Origin: Crossaster papposus
Lineage: Eukaryota; Echinodermata; Asteroidea; Velatida; Solasteridae
Assembly (NCBI GenBank): GCA_037893245.1
Contig: JBAIAA010001148.1
Coordinates: forward strand, 62,001 to 126,000
Direction of reading: 5' to 3'
Length of the DNA stretch: 64,000 nt
Below the pieces are notes generated by a model. That model made no database searches. It saw nothing but the letters and a program-made list of their open reading frames with translations, and had not been told where the DNA came from. This document shows positions 45,418 through 54,999 of the stretch, piece by piece. Each line of letters starts with the position of its first letter. Position 1 is the stretch's first letter. Made by a program: the position numbers and the translations under genes.

Positions 45418-46274
45418 AGGTAGGATACACCATTGGTATAATTGCTTGAATTATCGTGAATGAGTGGATGTGAAGGTAGAATACACCATTGGTAATTGCT
45501 TGAATTGTCGTGAATGTGTGGATGTAAAGGTAGAATACACCATTGGTAATTGCTTGAATTGTCGTGAATGTGTGGATGTAAAGGTAAAATACACCATTGG
45601 TAATTGCTTGAATTATCGTGAATGGGTGGATGTAAAGGTAGGATACACCATTGATAATTGCTTGAATTATCGTGAATGGCTGGATGTAAAGGTAGAATAC
45701 ACCATTGGTAATTGCTTGAATTGTCGTGAATGAGTGGATGTGAAGGTAGAATACACCATTGGTAATTGCTTGAATTGTCGTGAATGAGTGGATGTGAAGG
45801 TAGAATACACCATTGGTAATTGCTTGAATTGTCGTGAATGAGTGGATGTGAAGGTAGAATACACCATTGGTAATTGCTTGAATTATCAGGAATGGGTAGA
45901 TGTAAAGGTAGGATACACCATTGGTAATTGCTTGAATTATCGTGAATGGGTGGATGTAAAGGTATAATACACCATTGGTAATTGCTTGAATTATCGTGAA
46001 TGGGTGGATGTAAAGGTAGGATACACCATTGGTAATTGCTTGAATTATCGTGAATGGGTGGATGTGAAGGTAGGATACACCTTGTGGATTCGGGGGTTGG
46101 TTTTTTTCGTAAATATCATTTAACTGACCTGTCCGCCGTCCGGCGATCATGATTTTTTTCATAAAATTATATTTTTCGCACAATCATTATTTACTTTAAA
46201 ATAAGTAAAATATTTCTTAATAATTCGGTAGTAAATTTGTTCGATATCTGCAATTTTTATTGATGTATCCTACT
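45418..46274 (+). mobile_element. Family A element, copy 3, with 12-fold expansion of its own 5' end
   Basis: TTAA 45414-45417 at the left; right end GATGTATCCTAC + TTTTA. The first about 54 bp of the element (AGGTAGGATACACCATTGG, then AATTGCTTGAATTATCGTG and AATGGGTGGATGTA) are repeated about 12 times before the normal interior and right end resume at about 46080. The long minus-strand reading frame across the array is an artefact of a period divisible by three. Confidence 0.88.
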
Positions 46275-47110
46275 TTTAGGCCGAAAACCCATGTGTCCGT
46301 TTTCGATTACACGGTATTGCGTTATCCGTGTCGGCATATCGCATGTAAACGCGTTCTCATTGATTTATGCGTGTATATGAACGCGTGGTTTTTATACATT
46401 CGCGGACATTAGGGCGACAAAATCGCGTATTTGATTTAGACCGAGTTATCGTATTTTTATGGGCCTTTTCGAATCCCTGGCTTCGTTTTGTTTTGGCTTA
46501 GGGTGATTTTAAGCTTTAAACTTCAGGAACTCCAGCTACTTCTGGTGTCTGTTTGCGCTTCAAAAACGTTCCAATGTTCGAAAACCTCCATTATATGATT
46601 TGACAGAGCATTTGACATTGTAGCTCGCCCAGTGCTAGCAAGCAAGTTCGGTTTAGGCGGCTAGATCGACAAGGGTAAATTTTCATGATGATGGATATTT
46701 GCTGGGGAAGCTTTTTTAAAAGTAGAATATAACAATTCACAACTATTTCTTGGTTTCGTTTCTAATTTCAAGTTACGTCACGGTTTCAAGATGGAGGAAA
46801 AGTAAACCGGGGCAAGCTTCGCAAAAGTTTGTCAATGATAATAACTCTTTGCAATAAAATTATTTTGTATTGCACTTAAGTGGAGACAATAATTAAATAT
46901 AAATAAATCATTACAAAATACAAATTACGTGCCAACATTTTGCTTCGTTAAACGTGAAGGCCTGGGCATTGTTATCTTCTCACAAACTAGATTTGACGTA
47001 ACTTATCGATTGATGACGCGTTCGAGTGAAAAACAGACCACGCACGCGTGAAGTTGAATCGGAAATGACCCATAGAGCTCTATGAAACGACCCAGCCTCG
47101 ACTCGACTCG
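46275..47110. other. Intergenic, no gene seen
   Basis: Unique-looking sequence, more CpG-rich than average near 46290-46450. No exon or bounded element recognised. Confidence 0.4.
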
Positions 47111-47111
47111 A

Positions 47112-47340
47112 CTCCATTAGCCTCTGTCATGACCTTTGCGAGGAAAATTGTCAAAATGGCGGCGCTTACCAGTACCAACAGCAACACGTGTGTCGTCGAT
47201 GTCAGAACTTTATGGCTTACGACGGAGCTCTAAAGGCTGTGGTTATTTCGAAAGGATAAATCGTAGGCATAAGGCTAAATGTCATCCAAAACCGTAAAAT
47301 TACGAAAGAGAAAGAAACAGCGACTGAAAAAATGGTCAGT
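47112..47340 (+). promoter_or_regulatory. Candidate promoter/first exon, inverted paralogue of 51480-51556
   Basis: CCATTAGCCTCTGTCATGA then GAGGAAAATTGTCAAAATGGC reappear inverted at 51556-51480. AAAATGGCGGCG at 47154 resembles a YY1-type initiator. A second ATG at 47280 opens a basic peptide (KLRKRKKQRLKK) ending at a weak GTCAGT donor. No family recognised; transcription is inference. Confidence 0.35.
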
Positions 47341-47392
47341 TTGTGAAAGCGTGCTGCGCTATATACGTACGTGCGTAGCTAGCAGATGTCAG

Positions 47393-47460
47393 ACAAGTCG
47401 ACCGTTGAGACAACTCGCCCGTTGAGACAACTCGCCCGTTGAGACAACTCGACCTTTGGG
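47393..47460. repeat. 19-bp tandem repeat, about 3.5 copies
   Basis: Unit CGTTGAGACAACTCGCCCG, perfect in the central copies. Short and isolated; the surrounding 47340-48260 shows no gene. Confidence 0.8.
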
Positions 47461-48262
47461 AGAGCTATAGCTGTACTTCGACGTTTACATTGTTTATAAA
47501 CAGTTAATGTTGGGCCGACTTTCCTCATGCAATGTTGCCATACTTCTTTGTTGACAAACTGCAAATTCATTGTACCTTTACCATGTTAATGTTATTAATG
47601 CTTGCTATTTATCCTCTGTTAACAATTTAGGTGTAAGCTTAGTCCGAAAAAAACACCAAAACGGTGGCGTCCAGAAATTGTGCACACAATCGACCGAGTG
47701 CTCCCTAATTGGTCGTGGCGCAATTGAATAATTCTTGAAAAATTCAAGTTTAATATTTACGAAGTTCTTTTAATGTCAGGCTTCAGTCAATAAAAGGGTA
47801 AAATATTACTAGATTTCACAGGCGTCTGTACATTTAATGTGACAGTATTTAAAACTGGTTTTTAAATTAACATTGCAGGATTAGGAATGTTGAGGTTTAA
47901 CGTCCAGTAATTATGTGAACCAAGTGCTTGTGTGTAAAGCCCCAAATTTATATTTGATGTCAAAAAATAATTAAAAATACAAAAATAATATTGCTTGTAC
48001 ATGTATCAAGTTGTATGAATTGGCCCCAGAATTTGTTTACTGTTTGGCATTCAAATATGGCTTCAGTTCAGTGCCACTGAATTTTTTGTTTTGTTTAAAT
48101 GTCAATTGGGCCTAACCGGTTTTCTAAGGAGCATAAATACACGGCGGGTCTTTTCAAGTGCAGGAAAGAAAATCTAGTTTTATGATTGGCCATTTTTTAT
48201 TAAGTATTTCCCCGCAATTCACTAACTATCTGTTGTCTTTCCTCCATGGTATAGCTACTTAC

Positions 48263-48292
48263 GTTAGTTTTACGCGCGAGCTCGGAAGCCAT
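48263..48292 (-). CDS. Candidate first coding exon, unrecognised, hit by a transposon
   Basis: On the minus strand ATGGCTTCC opens MASELARKTN, followed by a strong GTAAGT donor at 48262-48257. Its first 8 bases (ATGGCTTC) are one copy of the 8-bp target duplication of the 3192-bp element at 48293-51484; the other copy lies at 51485-51492. Joined, the pre-insertion site would read through from a 5' flank shared with 47112. I do not recognise the protein and see no second exon with confidence. It could be a chance open frame. Confidence 0.3.
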
Positions 48293-48730
48293 CACAGACA
48301 TAAATAACCTATAGACGGACAGCGCCTATGGAAATCAACGTCCAGGTACCGTAATTTCGACGGCGCCTGACTAATCACGAAATCGTGGGCGGAAGTGATT
48401 GAAAAATGTGCACGACTCTATGGACAAATTTCGGGAGGACGGACAAAAATCGGTAATTTTGGTGGATAACGCAGCTGATGTCGACTAAAAATACTTTCAG
48501 CTGTTAACTATATAATGCTGCATAGTTATGAATATGTATTTTGTTGTAAAAAAGAATGAGTTCTTATGATGAATTATAACTTTGAGCCACCGTCTCGACC
48601 GTACCACGCCGTCGCGCGCACATATCCATAGCGCATAGGCATGTCATAGGCTAGGCCTACGCAATCGCAGTCAGCGATCTGGTTATACATGACCACTAAC
48701 TTTATAGGCCCTAAACTACCATGCAATTAA

Positions 48731-49148
48731 CCCTAACGCTGCTCAGTCCTCCAAAATCCTCATTGCAGTTTTGGAGGATTTAAGGATTGAGGATGAATGG
48801 TATTTTTTTTAAATGAGGAGTTTGGAAAGGATTGAGGCACAATGTTGTTTAAAGTGTGGAGGATTTTGGAGGATTGAGGCTGAATGGGTGTTTTCAAAAA
48901 ATGGAGGATTTTGGAGAATTTACTTTTTTCAATCCTCCAGAATCCTCATTGCAGTTTTAAAGGATTTTTGAGGATTGAGTATGAATGGTATTGTTTAAAA
49001 ATGAGGATTTTTGAGAATTGAGAAACTGTTGGTTTCAAGTGTGGAGGATTTTTGAGGATTGAGGCTAAATACTAGGGTTATTAAAAAATGAGAATTTTTG
49101 AAGGATTGAAGACGGTTGCTAGCAAAAAGGGCCTAGGGGGTTAGGGGT
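48731..49148. mobile_element. Family B element, copy inside the 3192-bp element
   Basis: TTAA 48727-48730 + CCCTAACGCTGC at the left; right end GGGGGTTAGGGG with its TTAA lost. Interior: repeated GGATTTTGGAGGATTGAGG followed by CTGAATGG, with poly-A-like spacers, and one inverted patch near 48933. Confidence 0.75.
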
Positions 49149-49899
49149 ACAATGTACATGATGTTTGTACACAAATATTTGTACATGTATGTATTCTTCT
49201 TGCATGCCAGTTGATATTTAGCCGGTGCCCGCTAGATATCAGTAAATGCTATAGTTTTGTTTAGGTACTGAACATGCGCAGTGCCTTTTATTTCCATAAC
49301 AAATCTTACTTACTGGTTCTGCACCAACATTGTCGTTGAGACTTCATTTGTTTTTTACAATTTCGGACTGTATTTTCATACGCTTTCCACTGTATTCTAG
49401 TGGTGATGTAATACCTTATATAATGTACAGGGGCAGGCACTGTACAAGCCGGATAGCTAAATAGCATTTACTGAAGTAGCCAGCTCCGGCTAAATATCCA
49501 CGTTTCAATTTTTCTTTCAAGGTGGATTTAAATAAAATGCAAAACATATTATTTTGAGGTCTCTGTACATACTAATTACATACTGTGAAACATTCCACCA
49601 AATATTTTACTATTATTAGTTGGAAAAAAAGCTTCAATACAGTACATTATACAACTGTACACAAATTATTATGACTGTTATATATTTTTAATAAATTTAC
49701 AAAGTAAACCAGTTCTTTTTATACACAAATAAACACGTTTTGGCTTTATGATAAACAAAAACAAATTAAAATAGCCTCAGAAAACAAATTGAAACCACAA
49801 GAACAAAATCCAAAAGTAAAAACAGCATAATTCCACATATTGCTGAAAATACATTTGAATCATCAAATGTAACCATTTACAATGTTAGTTCGGCCTTAA

Positions 49900-50133
49900 C
49901 CAGTTCGCGCCGGATGACGTATATAAACGCAAAAATTTCCCCAAATTCAAAACGGATGACGCATAAACACGCCAAGTTCAAGTTCGGAAATGTATGTCAG
50001 CAGCGCGCAAGGCCGGAAATGCGTGGGTGTGCTTCCCGGCACTATCAGCCTGAACCCGCTTCGGATCGAGTTTCGTTAAAAATAATCCCGCCCGTCGGCT
50101 CGGCGATGTTAAAATAATCCCGGCGCGAACTGG
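49900..50133. mobile_element. Family C element, copy 3
   Basis: TTAA 49896-49899 and 50134-50137; exactly 234 bp, inverted ends CCAGTTCGCGCCGG and CCGGCGCGAACTGG. Nearly identical to copies 1 and 2. Confidence 0.92.
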
Positions 50134-51484
50134 TTAATGGCAGTGACATCCTAAAGAACCTTATGTAGACAAAATAGCCAGTTTAGTAAAAGTAATTTAG
50201 TAATTTAGTAAAAGAGCAAGTGATCCTCAGATCACGCGTGTCGGCCTTTTTATCAGTCTGGTGGCTACCTGACCTACTTTTCCTGCAGTCGATTCTTATA
50301 TGTTTTGTGTTCTTAAAAGTCATTTTTAGTCAATGACCTCAAATGACCCCTGGATTCCAAAGGTTTTGTATCAAATTCTGTAGACAAAGAAACACTTGGC
50401 GCATGTTTTAACAACGACATCCAATGGCCTGTACATGACCTTCGACCTCAGTAATTGTACAAGTCACTGCATCAAAGTTTCATCAAAATCCAAAAAGCCT
50501 GCAGAAGTCATTTATTTATTTCATGTTGCGCTCAGTCCATTCACAACTGACATACGGCACACGCAGGTTGAAGGCTTGTCACTGGATGAATTGTATCCCT
50601 CACTAGGGAGTTTCAAATGACCATGCAGCCCAACAAACATGATGACAAGAACCTCTTTATAGCTGCCTGTTCACTATCTTCTTCTGTCGAGCTACCCGGC
50701 AAGTCAACGTAGCAAATTGCTCGCTTGAGACCTTGGTCATCATCGACATGCTGCTTAACATGCAAAAACAAAATTTAGCAAATGTTTAAAACAAAGAAAT
50801 GGACAGAGCCCATGCACCTGATTAGTAAAATATTTTGCATTTACATTAACAACAATTGCCATGCTTCTTTAAATTATAATTTAAATGGCAAATCTCCCCT
50901 GTATGAACTGTTTAACGACTGTGCAAGTCAATTACGGGACAGTCTTCGTGGAATGAGTGAAAGTGTCTTTACTGTGGAATTCAATCAGATGTAAAGAGAA
51001 AGACAACCCATAGAGATATTCCCAAGAGTTTTTCACTCAGAAAGGACCAACAAGTTCAAACACATACTGCTGGGCATGATATGCATGTTAATCCTCTAAT
51101 CAGTATAAACAATAGTGAGACTAATATAATATTAATGGAACCTTTTCTGTAACTTGAAAGTATACATCATGCCGATACACTGTGTGTGACCGTCGGCAGT
51201 TTACAAAATCCCAACAAATTATGAAAATTGTTGCCTACATTTTCTTAAAACTACTTGTTTACTTCATCAGGTTTGTTTTAATATATAAAAGAAACAAAAT
51301 AATGCTGCATATTACCCTTCTCTGTGTTATTTTTCTTCGAGGAACTCGCCACCGGACCGTCGACTAACGACTGTGTTATGATGCCTACCAAACAATTTGC
51401 CCAAGATTTTTTAAAAATGGCGGCGTTCATGAAATTTCACTCTGGCGCCCCCTGCTGTCCGTCTATAGGTTATTTATGTCTGTG

Positions 51485-51627
51485 GAAGCCATATTGACAA
51501 ATTTCCTCAAAACGCCCTCTTCGGTTGATTTTCGTCATTTCATGACAGAGGCTAATGGGATAAAATGGCGCAGGAAGATCGTAGCCCTGGTGACGAGATT
51601 GAAAACGACCCGGACTTTCTCGTTATA
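51485..51627 (+). promoter_or_regulatory. Candidate bidirectional start region
   Basis: The minus strand leads to the candidate exon at 48292 (before insertion). The plus strand has ATGGCGCAGGAAG at 51564, opening an acidic frame (MAQEDRSPGDEIENDPDF) that runs into repeat K. GAGGCTAATGG and the preceding bases are inverted relative to 47112. No product recognised. Confidence 0.3.
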
Positions 51628-51735
51628 GGCAATTTCCCAAACCCCAACTTTGTCTTCATTGTATGTATTCATGCAGTTTAGTAATCGGCTGGAGCCGGTA
51701 TGGAGCCACAGCCTGGGGCTTGGAAAAAACATACT
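51618..51735. repeat. Dispersed repeat K, copy 3
   Basis: TTTCCCAAACCCCAACTTTG, TTCATGCAGTTTAGTAATCG, GGAGCCGGTATGGAGCC and CTTGGAAAAAAC; similar to 39245-39360 and 25135-25225. Confidence 0.55.
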
Positions 51736-52427
51736 TTGACGTCACTGTGATCATTCCTCCATGCTGCGATCAGCTGATACTACCCCATGAATATCGCGCT
51801 ATCTATCGGGGTCACGCCCGCACGCGCACGCGTACACATAATTATGCGTCATCGGCATTAATTTACATTGAATATGAATGGCGTACACTCTAATACAACC
51901 GCTACGTTTATGCACGACACGTGGTACATACGGTGTAGCACTGCGTGCAAAAAATCGCAAGCGCCATTGGGACGTACATAAAAGTCGCACACGACTCGTG
52001 ACGCGGTGGACACAAGTTGCCTAGCCGATTTTGTCTTTAATCTGGTACTTTATTTTGTGGGCCATTAACTGCTAAGTGTTTCCGTATTTTCTTGACACAA
52101 CTGTTCGTTCTTATTCCTCCATAAACTAAATTCTTACTTATATATTCGGAAATGCCGGCGAGTATAAAGTGCGTGGGCCCCATATGCATTGGCTTATGCA
52201 AAAGCCATTGCAAGTGAAACTGAACGTGAAACTGAAAGCGAAGGCCTCATTCATTGTTTTCTTGACTGGAAATATTGGCAAAAGTGGCAGCGGGATTCAG
52301 TAGTATTTGGTCATCTAACTTGTCTTAACAATAACAAATCACACATAGAAACCTCTTAAACCAAAGCAAGACTTTGTTAGCTGTTTTTGGTATTGACTTT
52401 GTTTTTGTGTGGATTTGGGGGCAGAAT

Positions 52428-52682
52428 ATGTTCAACCTGTCATCACTCTCGATGATGAATCTTCAAAGCATTGTTGTGTACCCGGAGTATCACAGACTTG
52501 TCACAGTTGTGGTTCCCGATCTCTGGAACTATTACCACGAAGAACCAAAACATCAAGATGGATTCATGGGCGACCTGAGGATGTACTGCATGCCCATCTC
52601 GTGGCAGGAACTGAAGTTGCCTTTCATGTTGGCCGTGGTCTGGACACTTCTGCGAATAGTGATGACAACTCATGTGTTCAAG
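52428..52682 (+). CDS. Ceramide synthase 1-like N-terminal exon (partial)
   Basis: 85 codons from ATG 52428 to a GTAAGA donor at 52683, phase 0. The segment DLWNYYHEEP is followed by ISWQELKLPFMLAVVWTLLR and VMTTHVFK, a membrane helix placed as in the first exon of ceramide synthase 1 (the ELLLLALGALGWTALR...LFRPLAK region in human). These enzymes are ER proteins that N-acylate sphinganine. No TLC/Lag1 catalytic exon was found in the following 11 kb, so the rest would lie beyond the window or the exon is orphaned. An AG immediately upstream (52424) could instead be an acceptor. A decamer array begins 90 bp after the donor. Family assignment is tentative. Confidence 0.4.
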
Positions 52683-52772
52683 GTAAGAAAGCATTGGCAT
52701 ATTTGTCACAAGGAAAAGAGGATGATGTGATTTACATTGTACATTCAAAGCCGACACTTCTTCAGCAGGGAT

Positions 52773-52892
52773 ACAGGACTGCGCGGGACTGCGCGGGACT
52801 GCGCGGGACTGCGCGGGACTGCGCGGGACTGCGCGGGACTGCGCGGGACTGCGCGGGACTATGCGGGACTACGCGGGACTGCGCGGGACTGC
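52773..52892. repeat. 10-bp tandem repeat GGGACTGCGC
   Basis: About 11-12 copies, eight of them perfect, with ATGC and ACGC variants near 52860-52880. It lies in the putative intron after the ceramide synthase-like exon. Frames across it are artefacts. Confidence 0.9.
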
Positions 52893-52902
52893 GCATCCAG
52901 CG

Positions 52903-53095
52903 CGGGACAGTGTGTCCAGTGCGTCCAGTGCGGGACAGCGTGTCCAGTGCGGGACATCGTGTCCAGCGCGGGACAGTGCGTCCAGCGTGGGACAGTGCGT
53001 CCAGCGTGGGACAGTGCGTCCAGCGTGGGACAGTGCGTCCAGCGTGGGACAGCGTGTCCATCGTGGGACAGCGCGTCCAGCGCGTACAAGAGATC
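52903..53095. repeat. 20-bp tandem repeat GGGACAGTGCGTCCAGCGTG
   Basis: About nine copies, separated from the decamer array by only 10-15 bp. GGGAC begins both units, suggesting the longer unit grew from the shorter. Confidence 0.88.
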
Positions 53096-53099
53096 TGCT

Positions 53100-54208
53100 C
53101 CATACATCCAGCGCGTGGGTGGCTATTAAGTATTATTGACTGACAGGTACATCGTTTAACATATGGGTAATAATAATAATTGTTTTTAATTTTGCGCAAA
53201 ATACTACATAACTAAAATAAATTATTAAAAAAAAGTTATGTCAAACGATAAACGAAATTCAAACCAAGATTTAAAATAAACAATAGTAAAATCTTACACG
53301 AATGCCTTTGTAAAAAATAAAAGTCTTAAGAAGTTAAAAACCAAAATAGACTGAACAGACTGAATCTCAAACAACTTAATTTTGTACATTGTTAAATTTA
53401 ATGAAATTAAAATTGTTGACAATAATGAGTACAATGCTAAAGGTTAATAATGCCAAAAGGGATAATAATGCTAAAAATCGTGGCATTAGATGCCCCAGAG
53501 TATCTGCCTTTTTAATTGATCGTACGAGTTGGCTGAACCAATGCAAGAAATATCAGATGATTTTTGAATCAATTTCTTTTACACTGTGTGGCAGTTGGAA
53601 GTTTTTACAGGATTGAGGATGGTTCCTGGCCAGAGGGCAAAAGGGTTTGGGGTTTTAACGGCTACATTGTACATTGTATTTCTCCTGCTTTACCAAGGTA
53701 TGACTGACACAAGGCTTTGTATAAACTACTTGTATAATTTTGTATTTGCCCTCCATTTAGTTTTTTGATTTTTTTTGCAGAACTGTTTTTTGTAATATCA
53801 CTATTAATATTTGTCCAAATGTTTGAAATCATAACAATCTGTTGCCATGAGAGCGTACATACACAAATATACATTCCCCCAAAGTTCATTGGCACATGCA
53901 TGTATACTGTTTGAATTTGTGGATAGGAAGTTTCGAGTTACAAATGTTTATTTGCACGGGTTCAAAGTAAAAGTTCATGTTTGTTCACATCAAATCAAGT
54001 TTGAAAGGCCAACGACCCACTCCTCATGCAAACAATTGGTGTACATGTATATGTCACAAAAGGTCCCTACCAAGGGGTACAGATAAAAATTCATGTTTGT
54101 GCAGATCTTAATAAAAATGTACTGCACATTCCACATTGTGTACTGCAGGTATACTGTGTAAGCACAATGGCTTGTGTGTACCAGTACATGATTGAGAATG
54201 ATCATGCC
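53100..54208. other. Noncoding stretch, no gene seen
   Basis: AT-rich sequence with several TACATGTA words. No exon, bounded element or RNA gene recognised. Confidence 0.5.
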
Positions 54209-54212
54209 TTAA

Positions 54213-54589
54213 CCCTTGAACCACCCTGAGTCCATCAAAATCCATTTCCTGTTTTGGAGGATTTTAGCGGATTCAGGATACCTCCATATTGAACAAACTG
54301 GAGGACTGATGGATTGAGGATTTTAAGCCTAGCGTTACTGCAGGAGTTTGATGGATTCAGGATTAAGAAATTTAGATGATGGACTGTAATGGACTCTGTA
54401 GAGAAACACACTGCAATTTTGTGTACTGGTAATTTATGTCACCATGGTATGCTGAATCCGCCAGAGTCCATCAACTTTTGCTGGTGGATTATTGATGGAC
54501 TCAGGACACCAGCAGTTTTTGCAAACCAAACTTGGTGGATTGTAGCGGATTCAGGATACTTTCTAGAAAAAGGGGTGAGGGGGTTAGGG
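54213..54589. mobile_element. Family B element, copy abutting family A
   Basis: TTAA 54209-54212 and 54590-54593. Left CCCTTGAACCACCCTGAGTC, right GAGGGGGTTAGGG. Interior words GATGGACTCAGGA and GGATTCAGGATAC. About 80-90% like the copy at 58765-59172 by eye. Confidence 0.82.
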
Positions 54590-54593
54590 TTAA

Positions 54594-54988
54594 AGGTAGA
54601 ATACACCATTTGCAGATATCGAAAAAAGTTACTTCCGAATTATTAGGAAATATCTTATTTCTTTTAAAGTAACTACATGTAATTATTGTAGATATCCAGC
54701 AAAAGGATTGTGCTAAATATCCTGTAATTGTTTTGAAAAATTGAATTTTATTCAAACAAATTTTACAATCGCCGGACGGCGATGTAAAAAACCCTTAAGA
54801 ACAACATAAGAACCACGGCCTGACACCGGTTGAAAACGAATGCCGTTTTTCTTGCTTTAGTCAGCATCCATGATTGTAAAACTTTAAACAGGTCAGTTAA
54901 ACGATATTGACTATAAAACACAACCCCCCAAAATTGTCCCATTCATGACAATTCAAGCAATTACCAATGGTGTATCCTACCAGTACCT
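54594..54988 (-). mobile_element. Family A element, copy 4, sharing its TTAA with a B element
   Basis: TTAA 54590-54593 (shared with the B element) and 54989-54992. Inverted ends AGGTAGAATACACCATTTG and CAATGGTGTATCCTACC; the right end has a 6-bp insertion (AGTACC). Orientation is opposite to copy 2. CGCCGGACGGCGAT is present. Confidence 0.82.
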
Positions 54989-54999
54989 TTAAGCCGTGT

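Larger units (their letters stand above)
48293..51484. mobile_element. 3192-bp DNA element with 31-bp inverted ends and 8-bp duplication
   Basis: The left end CACAGACATAAATAACC... (48293-48323) is repeated exactly in reverse complement for 31 bp at 51454-51484. GAAGCCAT is present directly at 48285-48292 and 51485-51492. This points to a hAT- or P-type mechanism. The interior has two TTAA-type insertions (B at 48731-49148, C at 49900-50133). I see no transposase motifs in the remaining about 2.5 kb, so it may be a deletion derivative. AATGGCGGCG occurs just inside the right end (51417). Confidence 0.85.

Noticed and set aside
45418-46080. CRISPR-like array
   Set aside because: Repeats are contiguous 54-bp units without unique spacers, in an animal genome; it is a minisatellite.
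45410-46183. 257-codon minus-strand open frame with repeated ATTPSFTTIQAITNGV-like units
   Set aside because: Created by a 54-bp tandem repeat whose period is divisible by three; the sequence is an expanded family A transposon end.
52409-53143. 244-codon open frame over the GGGACTGCGC arrays
   Set aside because: Tandem-repeat artefact; the credible coding piece is in another frame and stops at a splice donor at 52682.
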